Assembly (NCBI RefSeq): GCF_965662675.1
Contig: NZ_CBFIIK010000005.1
Location: forward strand, 1-64,000
Direction: 5' to 3'
DNA length: 64,000 bases
DNA from: Roseicyclus sp965662675
GTDB taxonomy: Bacteria; Pseudomonadota; Alphaproteobacteria; Rhodobacterales; Rhodobacteraceae
This document shows, piece after piece, positions 8,702 through 16,521 of this stretch. Within the stretch, counting starts at the first letter, position 1, and each line of letters starts with the position of its first letter. Made by a program: the position numbers and the translations under genes. The notes under the pieces are model-generated. The model ran no database searches. It was not told where the DNA came from and saw only the letters and a list, made by a program, of their open reading frames with translations.

Positions 8702-9709
8702 TCACACATCGGGGTCTGGCAAGAACAGGCGATTCAGCCGATCTTGCGGCTCGCCATTCATGCGCCTGAGCAGCATCTCGGCCATGGCGCGGCCCGTGGC
8801 GCGCAGATCCTCGAACACTGTGTCGATGCGCGGACGGATATTGTCGAAGATCGGCGAGGCGCGCTTGGCCACGATATCGGCATCCACCCCATGCACCGCA
8901 CCCGTGTCGGTCAGCGCGGCCAAGGCCAACAGGGCCGTGACCTCACCCACGCAGACATAGCCATCGGGTGGATCGGCGGCACCACGGCGCTGCGTCAAGG
9001 CGGCGGCGATGTGGGGCGGCGGGCTGTCGAGGGTCACGCCGGCCACGATCTCGTAATCGATCCCGGCCTCGCGCACCGCCGAGAGGAACCCGTAGCGCAA
9101 ATGCTGGGTAAAGGTGAACTGATCGCCGGGCAGCACAAGGCTGATCCGGCGTCGCCCCTTGGACACCAGATGCCGAACCGCCTGCCGCGCAAAAGCCTCG
9201 TTGTCGAAATCCACCCAAGGATGGGCCATGGTGAACTCGGTCCGGCCATGGCTGACAAAGGGGAAATCCGCCTCCATCAACAGGCGAACGCGAGGATCGA
9301 AGGCTTCGGTTCGGGTGAACAAGATCCCGTCGGCCAAGTTGTTGCGCAAGATGGTGCGCACAGGGGCCAGCCGGTCTTCGCCGGGGCTATCGGGCACCAC
9401 GGTGACGGAATAGCCGGTGCCGGCCAAGACCTCGGTGATGCCGGCCAAGAATTCATGGGTGAAGCCCAGAAATTCATGCTGGGTATTGAGCAAAAGGCTG
9501 ATGACCTGCGTCCGGCCGGTGCGCAAGCGGCGCGCGGCGCGGTCAGGCACATAGCCCAGCCGCGTGGCTGCCGCACTCACCGTTTCGCGTGTCCGCGCAG
9601 CGATTCGCGGATCACCCGCCAAGGCGCGCGACACCGTCGCCACTGCAAAGCCGGTTTCTTGCGACAAGGTGCGCAAGGTTGGCTTGTCGCCTTGAATATC
9701 GTCGCCCAT
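8702..9709 (-). CDS. LacI-family repressor of the ABC importer
   Basis: A 335-residue LacI-family regulator: helix-turn-helix at about residues 11-31 (recognition helix AVATVSRAL), hinge near residue 55, then a periplasmic-binding-protein-like sensor domain. The ATG at 9707-9709 was chosen because it precedes the HTH by the usual distance; longer in-frame starts run through the divergent promoter region. It is divergent from the importer operon at 9951, and the intergenic DNA has several AACGTTTCAAT/ATTGAAAC elements, so it probably represses the importer and itself. The ligand is presumably the imported compound or a derivative. Its HTH differs from that of the LacI at 19284. Confidence 0.9.
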   Translation of the reverse strand: MGDDIQGDKPTLRTLSQETGFAVATVSRALAGDPRIAARTRETVSAAATRLGYVPDRAARRLRTGRTQVISLLLNTQHEFLGFTHEFLAGITEVLAGTGYSVTVVPDSPGEDRLAPVRTILRNNLADGILFTRTEAFDPRVRLLMEADFPFVSHGRTEFTMAHPWVDFDNEAFARQAVRHLVSKGRRRISLVLPGDQFTFTQHLRYGFLSAVREAGIDYEIVAGVTLDSPPPHIAAALTQRRGAADPPDGYVCVGEVTALLALAALTDTGAVHGVDADIVAKRASPIFDNIRPRIDTVFEDLRATGRAMAEMLLRRMNGEPQDRLNRLFLPDPDV

Positions 9710-9740
9710 CGCCCGGTTGCGTCCTTGGGTTGTGTCCTTG

Positions 9741-9771
9741 GTTATAGTGACCAAGTTTTCAAACGTTTCAA
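9741..9771 (-). promoter_or_regulatory. Possible promoter of the divergent LacI gene
   Basis: On the minus strand TTGAAA (9771-9766) and TATAAC (9746-9741) are 19 bases apart, upstream of the LacI start. The -35 lies inside the AAACGTTT palindrome, consistent with autoregulation. Spacing is longer than ideal. Confidence 0.4.
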
Positions 9772-9772
9772 T
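9758..9772. promoter_or_regulatory. LacI-type operator of the importer region, site 1
   Basis: TTCAAACGTTTCAAT contains the perfect core palindrome AAACGTTT with a central CG. The 11-mer AACGTTTCAAT (9762-9772) recurs exactly at 9892-9902, and a reverse half-site ATTGAAAC is at 9851-9858. Confidence 0.6.
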
Positions 9773-9865
9773 AGTCAAATCTGCAACGATTATTTTTCTG
9801 CACCGCAGAATAATCTCGCCTTTATTGCTGCTTACGCGAAACGACGAGACATTGAAACTTACAAT

Positions 9866-9904
9866 TTGGGGTTGACGCGACCCCAATTTATAACGTTTCA
9901 ATTA
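9866..9904 (+). promoter_or_regulatory. Importer promoter with LacI-type site 2
   Basis: TATAAC at 9889-9894 is a good -10 box overlapping the second AACGTTTCAAT (9892-9902). A weak TTGGGG -35 lies 17 bases upstream at 9866-9871. TTGGGGT (9866-9872) and ACCCCAA (9880-9886) also form a 7-bp inverted repeat around TGACGCG, perhaps an extra regulator site. Transcription would lead to the binding-protein gene at 9951. Confidence 0.45.
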
Positions 9905-9950
9905 TCCCAAGCCCGATAAGGGCGATGGTCAATCAGGGAGGAACCGAGAC

Positions 9951-11201
9951 ATGACCATGATGAAGAAACTACACATGACCGCCGCCGTTTTGGCGCTGTC
10001 GACCACCGCGGTCGCAGCCCAAGAGGTGGAAGTGCTGCATTGGTGGACCTCGGGCGGTGAAGCTGCCGCCGTTGGTACACTGCGCGACACGCTGGCCGCT
10101 GGCGGCGTGGGCTGGCAGGATATGCCCGTCGCTGGTGGTGGTGGCTCTGACGCCATGACCGTGCTGCGCGCGCGCGTCACCGCAGGCGACGCACCGACAG
10201 CCGTGCAGATGCTCGGCTTCTCGATTCAGGATTGGGCCGCTGAAGGCGCGCTTGCCAATCTCGACGCGCTGGCCGCCGAGCAGGGCTGGAACGATGTCGT
10301 CCCCGCCGCACTTCAAGCCTTCTCGACCTATGAGGGGAGCTGGGTTGCAGCGCCCGTGAACGTCCACTCGACCAACTGGGTCTGGGCCAATACCGCGCTG
10401 ATGGCCGAGCTTGGCCTATCGCAGCCCAACAGCTGGGAAGAGTTCGTCGCCGCGATGGAAGCGGCCAAGGCCGCAGGCAAGACCGCGCTCGCCCATGGTG
10501 GTCAGGCATGGCAGGAAGCCACCATGTTCGACTCGATGGTGATGGGTGCCGGTGGCCCCGACTTCTACCAAGCCGCGATGGTCGATCTCGACCCCGCAGC
10601 GCTGGGCTCTGACACTATGGTCGAGGCCTTCAACCGCATGGCAACGCTGCGCAGCTTTGTCGATGACAACTTCTCGGGCCGCGATTGGAACCTCGCCACC
10701 GCGATGGTCATCAATGGCGACGCGCTGTTCCAGATCATGGGTGACTGGGCCAAGGGCGAATTCGTGAACGCGGGCATGACCGCCGGCAACGAGTTCACCT
10801 GCTTCCGCGTGCCCGGCACCGAAGGCACCGTGACCTTCAACTCCGACCAGTTTGCGATGTTCAACGTGACCGACGCTGCCGCGCAGCAGGCCCAGCTTGC
10901 CATGGCATCCGCCGTGCTGAGCCCGGAATTCCAGGTGGCGTTCAACCTCGTCAAGGGCTCGGTGCCCGCGCGCACCGACATCCCCTCCGACCAGTTCGAC
11001 ATGTGCGGCCAGATGGGCATGGCACAGCTGGCGGCCGCGGGTGCTTCGGGTGGTCTGTTCGGGTCGATGGCGCATGGCCATGCCAACCCGCCCTCGGTTC
11101 AGAACGCGATGTATGACGTGATCACCGCGCATTTCAACGGCGAGTACGATGCCGAGACCGCTGCCGCGGAACTCGTCACCGCCGTCGAGATCGCGCAGTA
11201 A
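9951..11201 (+). CDS. Carbohydrate ABC transporter substrate-binding protein
   Basis: A 416-residue periplasmic binding protein with a signal peptide (about residues 1-23, TTAVAAQ) followed by EVLHWWTSGGEAAAV, the beginning typical of the glucose/mannose (GtsA-like) branch of the family 1 sugar-binding proteins. GGAGG lies about 10 bases before the ATG. It captures the substrate and delivers it to the permeases at 11302 and 12201. Several aromatic residues (WW near residue 29, W in NSTNW-like segments) suit stacking on a sugar ring. A strong intrinsic hairpin follows, expected to raise its expression over that of the membrane parts. The exact sugar is not determinable. Confidence 0.92.
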   Translation: MTMMKKLHMTAAVLALSTTAVAAQEVEVLHWWTSGGEAAAVGTLRDTLAAGGVGWQDMPVAGGGGSDAMTVLRARVTAGDAPTAVQMLGFSIQDWAAEGALANLDALAAEQGWNDVVPAALQAFSTYEGSWVAAPVNVHSTNWVWANTALMAELGLSQPNSWEEFVAAMEAAKAAGKTALAHGGQAWQEATMFDSMVMGAGGPDFYQAAMVDLDPAALGSDTMVEAFNRMATLRSFVDDNFSGRDWNLATAMVINGDALFQIMGDWAKGEFVNAGMTAGNEFTCFRVPGTEGTVTFNSDQFAMFNVTDAAAQQAQLAMASAVLSPEFQVAFNLVKGSVPARTDIPSDQFDMCGQMGMAQLAAAGASGGLFGSMAHGHANPPSVQNAMYDVITAHFNGEYDAETAAAELVTAVEIAQ

Positions 11202-11214
11202 TCCGCGCAGATAT

Positions 11215-11249
11215 GACCGGCCCCGATCACTTCGGGGCCGGTCTTTTTT
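11215..11249 (+). terminator. Intrinsic terminator/attenuator inside importer operon
   Basis: GACCGGCCCCGA (11215-11226), a 5-base loop, its exact complement TCGGGGCCGGTC (11232-11243), then six T. This is a textbook rho-independent terminator 13 bases after the binding-protein stop and before the permease genes. A second small stem (CGGTCC/GGACCG, 11251-11266) follows. It probably lets only part of transcription continue. Confidence 0.88.
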
Positions 11250-11301
11250 CCGGTCCAACAGGACCGCACAAACATTCTCGCGACAAAAGGGGGGTAAGCC
11301 G

Positions 11302-12201
11302 ATGGCCGCATCGACCGATACGGGCGTTGATCTGCGCACACGGCTTCAGACTTGGTTGCCCAAGCTGGTCTTGGCGCCCTCGCTCGCGATCATGCTGGTG
11401 TTCGTCTACGGTTTCATCGCCTTCACGATCTACCTCAGCTTTACCGACAGCCGCATGTTGCCGTCCTTCGGCTGGGTCGGCTGGGATAATTACGACCGCC
11501 TGTTCCGCATCCGTGAATGGAACACCGCGATCAGCAATCTGGCGGTGTTCGCCACGCTCTACATCGGCATCTCGACGCTCATCGGGCTTAGCCTTGCGAT
11601 CTTCCTCGACCAGAAAATCCGCGGCGAAGGAGTACTGCGCCCGATCTTCCTTTACCCCATGGCGCTCAGCTTCATCGTCACCGGCACAGCCTGGAAATGG
11701 TTTCTCGATCCCGCCATCGGCCTTGAGAACACGATGCATCTTTGGGGTTGGGAAAGTTTCACCTTCAACTGGATCAAAGACCGCGAAATGGCGATTTATA
11801 CCGTCGTCATCGCCGCGGTCTGGCAATCCTCGGGCTTCGTGATGGCAATGTTCTTGGCGGGCCTGCGCGGGATCGACAACGAGATCCTGAAAGCCGCCCA
11901 GATCGACGGCGCCTCGAACTGGAACCTCTACCGCCGGATCATCCTGCCGCAACTCAGGCCCGCTTTCTTGTCGGCCTTCGTGATCCTCAGCCATCTGGCG
12001 ATCAAATCCTATGACTTGGTCATCGCGCTGACAGGCGGGGGGCCGGGCAATGCCACGGCGTTGCCTGCGACCTTCATGTATTCCTACACCTTCACCCGCA
12101 ACCAGATGGGCATCGGTGCGGCCTCGGCGGTGATCATGCTCATGACGATTGCCGCGATCATGGTTCCCTACCTTTATGCCGAGTTGAAGGAGAAGAAGTG
12201 A
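11302..12201 (+). CDS. Sugar ABC transporter permease 1
   Basis: A 299-residue inner-membrane permease of the MalF/UgpA type with six predicted helices and the cytoplasmic EAA loop (EILKAAQIDGASNWNLYRR) that docks onto the ATPase. The ATG at 11302 follows AGGGGGG and gives the usual short cytoplasmic N-terminus. It pairs with the permease at 12201 to form the translocation channel. Its stop and the next start overlap (TGATG). Confidence 0.93.
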   Translation: MAASTDTGVDLRTRLQTWLPKLVLAPSLAIMLVFVYGFIAFTIYLSFTDSRMLPSFGWVGWDNYDRLFRIREWNTAISNLAVFATLYIGISTLIGLSLAIFLDQKIRGEGVLRPIFLYPMALSFIVTGTAWKWFLDPAIGLENTMHLWGWESFTFNWIKDREMAIYTVVIAAVWQSSGFVMAMFLAGLRGIDNEILKAAQIDGASNWNLYRRIILPQLRPAFLSAFVILSHLAIKSYDLVIALTGGGPGNATALPATFMYSYTFTRNQMGIGAASAVIMLMTIAAIMVPYLYAELKEKK

Positions 12202-13082
12202 TGGCCGTCGCATCCTCTGATACCGCCATCCGCACCTCGCGCATCACGCGGGCCTTCATCTACCTTTTCCTGCTCTTGTTCGCGTTGTTCTACCTGCTGC
12301 CATTCGGGATCATGCTGGTGAACTCGCTGAAACCCTTGTCCGAGATCACCGGCGGCAACATGATCGCCTTGCCGCAGGATTGGACGATCGCGCCGTGGCT
12401 TTCGGCGTGGTCCACCGCCCAGATCGGGGTCGAGCCGACGGGCTTGCGCCCGTATTTCATCAACTCGCTGGTCATGGCCATTCCCGCCGTGATGCTGTCG
12501 ACAGTGGTCGGCGCGCTCAATGGCTATGTGCTGACGAAATGGCAATTCCGCGGGTCCACCATCATCTTCGGGCTGCTCTTGTTCTCCTGCTTCATCCCGT
12601 TCCAGATCGTGCTGATCCCGATGGCGCGCATTCTTGGGTTGCTCGATATCGCGGGGACGACACCGGGGTTGATCTTGGTGCATTTCGTCTACGGGATCGG
12701 GTTCACCACGCTCTATTTCCGCAATTACTACGCCGCTTTCCCGACAGAACTGGTGCGCGCGGCGCAGATCGACGGGGCGGGGTTCTTCCAGATCTTCTGG
12801 CGCATCATGCTGCCCTCGTCCGGGCCGATCATCGCGGTCAGTTTCATCTGGCAATTCACCAATATCTGGAACGACTTTCTGTTCGGGGCGTCTTTTGCCA
12901 GCGGAGGGTCGGCACCGATGACGGTGGCGCTCAATAACCTCGTCAACTCCTCGACGGGGGTGCGCGAATACAACGTGCATTTCGCAGGCGCCATCATGGC
13001 AGCCGCCCCCACGCTTCTCGTCTACATCGTTGCCGGCCGCTACTTCGTCCGCGGTCTCATGGCTGGCTCCGTGAAAGGATAA
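12201..13082 (+). CDS. Sugar ABC transporter permease 2
   Basis: A 293-residue MalG/UgpE-type permease with six hydrophobic helices and an EAA motif (ELVRAAQIDGAGFFQIFWR). I prefer the ATG at 12201, overlapping the previous stop by one base, over the GTG at 12198. GAAGGAGAAG upstream supplies the ribosome site. It forms the second half of the importer channel and is followed 5 bases later by the ATPase gene. Confidence 0.93.
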   Translation: MAVASSDTAIRTSRITRAFIYLFLLLFALFYLLPFGIMLVNSLKPLSEITGGNMIALPQDWTIAPWLSAWSTAQIGVEPTGLRPYFINSLVMAIPAVMLSTVVGALNGYVLTKWQFRGSTIIFGLLLFSCFIPFQIVLIPMARILGLLDIAGTTPGLILVHFVYGIGFTTLYFRNYYAAFPTELVRAAQIDGAGFFQIFWRIMLPSSGPIIAVSFIWQFTNIWNDFLFGASFASGGSAPMTVALNNLVNSSTGVREYNVHFAGAIMAAAPTLLVYIVAGRYFVRGLMAGSVKG

Positions 13083-13087
13083 ACACC

Positions 13088-14203
13088 ATGGGCTTTCTCG
13101 ATATCGACAACGTGACCAAATCCTATGGCGCGGTCGAAGTGCTGCACAAGGTCGACATCGCGGTGGAAGAGGGTGAGTTCCTCGTCCTTGTCGGACCCTC
13201 GGGCTGCGGCAAGTCCACGCTTCTGAACATGATCGCGGGGCTTGAAGGGATTTCCTCGGGCGAGATCCGGATCAAGGACCGGGTGATGAACGGCGTGCAT
13301 CCCTCGCGCCGCAACATCGCGATGGTGTTCCAATCCTACGCGCTCTACCCGAACATGACTGTGGGCCAGAACATCACCTTTGGCCTCGAGATGCACGGCA
13401 CACCCAAGCCCGCGCGCGAGAAGGCGATGAAGGATGTGGCCCAGCTGTTGCAGATCGAGCATCTGCTCGACCGCAAGCCCGGCCAGTTGTCGGGGGGGCA
13501 GCGTCAGCGTGTCGCCATGGGCCGTGCGCTTGTGCGCAATCCCGATGTGTTCTTGTTCGACGAGCCGCTCTCGAATCTCGATGCCAAGCTGCGCGTCGAT
13601 ATGCGCATCGAGATCAAGAAGCTGCACCAGCGCCTTGGCACCACCATCGTCTATGTGACCCATGACCAGATCGAAGCGATGACCCTCTCGACCCGGATCG
13701 CGGTGATGTATGATGGCTTTGTCCAGCAATTGGGCACGCCCAAGGAAATCTACGACGCGCCCGCGAACCTGTTTGTCGCGACCTTCATGGGCAGCCCGGC
13801 GATGAATGTGCTGCCTGCGCAGCTTGTTGAACGGGATGGTGCGCTACATGCACTGATCACGGCCGCCGATGGGCAAGAGCGTGCGCTCAGGATCGAGAAC
13901 GCGCCCCCGGCCTATGGCACCTACAAGGATGCTAAGGTGTTGCTCGGCATCCGCCCCGAGGCGATCACCGACCCCGAAGGTGCCGATCGCAATGCCCGCA
14001 ACATCCAGCATTTGACCAACCGCGTGACCGTGACCGAACCGGCGGGCGCCGATACCTTCGTGACCATGACGATGTCGGGCAAGGATTGCATCGCGCGGAT
14101 GCGCGCCGATGCCGATGTGCAGCCCGGCCGCGACTTTGCCTTTGCCATCAACATGGACAAGGCGGTGCTGTTCGACCCCAAGACGGAAGTACGGATCGCC
14201 TGA
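13088..14203 (+). CDS. Sugar ABC transporter ATP-binding protein (UgpC/MalK type)
   Basis: A 371-residue ATPase. Walker A (GPSGCGKST) is at residues 36-44, followed by the Q-loop (MVFQSYALYPNMT), the signature LSGGQRQRVAMGRAL, Walker B (FLFDEPLSNLDA) and the H-loop (YVTHDQIEAMT). The C-terminal 130 residues form the OB-fold/TOBE regulatory domain of MalK/UgpC proteins. It energises import through the two permeases. Last gene of the importer operon; the gap to the next gene contains the second TTGGAACGATCCAA operator, so operon C is probably regulated separately. Confidence 0.95.
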   Translation: MGFLDIDNVTKSYGAVEVLHKVDIAVEEGEFLVLVGPSGCGKSTLLNMIAGLEGISSGEIRIKDRVMNGVHPSRRNIAMVFQSYALYPNMTVGQNITFGLEMHGTPKPAREKAMKDVAQLLQIEHLLDRKPGQLSGGQRQRVAMGRALVRNPDVFLFDEPLSNLDAKLRVDMRIEIKKLHQRLGTTIVYVTHDQIEAMTLSTRIAVMYDGFVQQLGTPKEIYDAPANLFVATFMGSPAMNVLPAQLVERDGALHALITAADGQERALRIENAPPAYGTYKDAKVLLGIRPEAITDPEGADRNARNIQHLTNRVTVTEPAGADTFVTMTMSGKDCIARMRADADVQPGRDFAFAINMDKAVLFDPKTEVRIA

Positions 14204-14250
14204 CCATGATCCACCCGCATCCTTGGGCAGCGGGCGCAATTTTGATCTGG

Positions 14251-14266
14251 AATTGGAACGATCCAA
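14251..14266. promoter_or_regulatory. LacI-type operator, copy 2
   Basis: AATTGGAACGATCCAA, identical over all 16 bases to the operator at 3737-3752, 31 bases before the first start codon of operon C. I could not find a convincing -35/-10 pair beside it. It may block a weak promoter or read-through from the importer genes. Confidence 0.7.
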
Positions 14267-14296
14267 AAGCTATCAATTAGCGGCAAGGGGCGCGCC

Positions 14297-15775
14297 ATGA
14301 CCGACGCAGACATCATCATCATCGGTTCCGGAATGGGCGGGGCGACGCTGGCTGCTGGGCTTGCGCCGACGGGTCTGCGGATCTTGATCCTCGAACGCGG
14401 GGAACGTTTGCCCGACACCCCCGAGGCGCGCGATCCGCTCGCGATCTTCGCCAAGGGACATTTCCGACCCGCCGAGACATGGCTGACGCCCGAGGGTGAT
14501 CGCTTCAACCCCGGCAATTACGCCTATGTCGGCGGCAATTCGAAATTCTATGGCGCAGTGATGATGCGCTACCGCGAGGCCGATTTCGCGCCCATTCGCC
14601 ATCTGGGCGGCATGACGCCGGGCTGGCCCTTTGCCTATGACACGCTTGCGTCATGGTATGACAAGGCCGAGGCGCTTTACCAGGTACGGGGGCAAGCGGG
14701 TCTTGACCCGACCGAGCCGCCGCGCGCGACCCCTTACGCCTATCCTCCCGTCCCACATGAGCCCGCCATCGCTGATCTGGCGCGGCGGCTGCGGGCCGTG
14801 GGGCTGCACCCCGCGCCCCTGCCGCTGGCCGTCGATCTCGACCGTTGGCTTGCGCGGGCTGCGACGCCTTGGGATGCTTTTCCCGATACCACGGGCGGCA
14901 AGCTTGATGCCGAGACCGCCGCCTTGGCACAGGCGCTGCGGCACCCCAATGTACGGCTTGAAACCGGCACAACCGTCGCGCGCCTTGCGACCGAGGGCGA
15001 CAGGATAAGCATCGTCATCACCGACCGCGGCCATTTCCGTGCGCCGCGCGTGGTGTTGGCGGCGGGCGCGGTAATGACGGCGGCGATCTTGCTGCGCTCG
15101 GCCGATGAACGGCACCCGACCGGGCTTGCCAATCGCTCCGATCATGTCGGGCGCAATTTCATGAACCACAATGCGTCCGCCGTGCTGGCGTTGTCGTTGC
15201 GGCGCAACCGCTCGGTCTATCAGAAAACATTGCAGATCAATGATTGGTATCTGGCCGACGGGCAGGGCGGCGCACCCTTGGGCAATGTGCAGCTTTTGGG
15301 CCGTGTGTCCGCCCCGATCCTTGTCGCGCAAAGCGGGTTGCCGGGGCCATTGGCCAAGCTGATCGCGGATCGCGCCATCGATTTCTACGCCATGTCAGAA
15401 GACCTGCCCCACCCGGACAGCCGGGTCAGCGTGAAAGGTGATGATATCGTGCTCGGTTGGCGGCGTTCGAACTGGGAAGCGCATGAGGCGCTCGTCAGCC
15501 GGCTAAAGGCCGCGCTCAGGCGCGCGGGCTTTCCCATCGTTTTGTCCAAGGCCTTCGACCGACGCACGCCCTCGCATCAATGCGGCACCGCGCGTTTGGG
15601 CGATGATCCGGCGCGCAGCGTGACAGACCGCTATGGGCGATGCCATGATCATCCCAATCTGTGGATCTGCGATGCCGCACTTTTGCCGACGTCGGCGGCG
15701 GTGAACCCGTCGCTGACCATTGCGGCGCTGGCACTCAGGCAGGCCGACCGCATCGCAAAGGAGGTTGCGGCATGA
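14297..15775 (+). CDS. GMC family FAD-dependent oxidoreductase 1
   Basis: A 492-residue glucose-methanol-choline family flavoprotein. It has an N-terminal dinucleotide fold (IIIIGSGMGGATLAAGL) and the C-terminal GMC domain with the catalytic pair as H in PSHQCGTARLG and N in SAAVNPSLTIAALAL. No signal peptide is seen, so it is probably cytoplasmic. Its style is closer to gluconate-dehydrogenase/pyranose-oxidase-like GMC proteins than to choline dehydrogenase, and it differs clearly from the GMC at 16522. It should oxidise an alcohol or sugar hydroxyl to the carbonyl. First gene of operon C, overlapping the SDR gene (ATGA). Substrate unknown. Confidence 0.9.
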   Translation: MTDADIIIIGSGMGGATLAAGLAPTGLRILILERGERLPDTPEARDPLAIFAKGHFRPAETWLTPEGDRFNPGNYAYVGGNSKFYGAVMMRYREADFAPIRHLGGMTPGWPFAYDTLASWYDKAEALYQVRGQAGLDPTEPPRATPYAYPPVPHEPAIADLARRLRAVGLHPAPLPLAVDLDRWLARAATPWDAFPDTTGGKLDAETAALAQALRHPNVRLETGTTVARLATEGDRISIVITDRGHFRAPRVVLAAGAVMTAAILLRSADERHPTGLANRSDHVGRNFMNHNASAVLALSLRRNRSVYQKTLQINDWYLADGQGGAPLGNVQLLGRVSAPILVAQSGLPGPLAKLIADRAIDFYAMSEDLPHPDSRVSVKGDDIVLGWRRSNWEAHEALVSRLKAALRRAGFPIVLSKAFDRRTPSHQCGTARLGDDPARSVTDRYGRCHDHPNLWICDAALLPTSAAVNPSLTIAALALRQADRIAKEVAA

Positions 15776-16512
15776 AACGCGCATTGATCACCGGCGGCCA
15801 GCAGGGCATCGGGCTTGGGATCGCCACTGCGCTTCATCGCGCGGGTTGGAAGGTGGCGTTGGCCTCCGAACTGCCGCCCGAGGCGGAGAGAGTGCAGGCG
15901 GCGCTGGCTGCCTTGCCGGGGGCCAGCTACCACCAGCACGACCTGTCCGACCTCTCAAATGTCACAGCCCTTCTCGACGCGGTGGGGCCGGTCACGACGC
16001 TCGTCTCGAACGCAGGCGTCCCCGCGAAGGTGCGCGGCGATCTTTTGGACATCTCACCCGAGAGTTTTGACCGCTGCATGACGGTGAACCTGCGCGGTGC
16101 CTTTTTCCTTGCACAAGAATGCGCGCGCCGCATGCAGGCCCTACCGCCCGAACCTTACCGGTCGCTCGTCTTCATCACCTCGGTCAGCGCGGCGATGGTG
16201 TCGCCCGACCGGGCTGAATATAGCATCTCAAAGGCGGGGGCCGCGATGATGGCGCAGGCCTTTGCCGCCCGCCTTGCGCCCGAGAATATCGGCGTCTTCG
16301 ACATTCGCCCCGGCATCATCGAAACACCGATGACCGCGCCCGTGCGCGACCGCTACGACCAACGCATCGCCGATGGCCTTGTGCCCGCCCGCCGCTGGGG
16401 CAACCCCGGCGATATCGCGCAGACCATCCTGCCGCTTGTGCGCGGCGATTTCGCCTTTGCCACCGGGGCGGTGATCCCCGTCGATGGCGGGCTGTCCATT
16501 CACCGGCTCTGA
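15772..16512 (+). CDS. SDR family oxidoreductase
   Basis: A 246-residue classical short-chain dehydrogenase/reductase. It shows TGGQQGIG for the cofactor, LVSNAG, the active-site serine in TSVSAAM, the YSISK (YxxxK) catalytic pair, and a PVDGG ending typical of 3-ketoacyl reductase-like or sugar dehydrogenases. The start overlaps the GMC stop, so the two are translationally coupled. Sitting between two flavin alcohol dehydrogenases, it may oxidise a second hydroxyl or reduce a keto intermediate of the same compound. Specificity cannot be read from sequence. Confidence 0.9.
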   Translation: MKRALITGGQQGIGLGIATALHRAGWKVALASELPPEAERVQAALAALPGASYHQHDLSDLSNVTALLDAVGPVTTLVSNAGVPAKVRGDLLDISPESFDRCMTVNLRGAFFLAQECARRMQALPPEPYRSLVFITSVSAAMVSPDRAEYSISKAGAAMMAQAFAARLAPENIGVFDIRPGIIETPMTAPVRDRYDQRIADGLVPARRWGNPGDIAQTILPLVRGDFAFATGAVIPVDGGLSIHRL

Positions 16513-16521
16513 GGGATGAAC

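Noticed and set aside
9872..9894. TTGACG at 9872 as -35 for the TATAAC box
   Set aside because: The two are only 11 bases apart, too close for a sigma-70 promoter.
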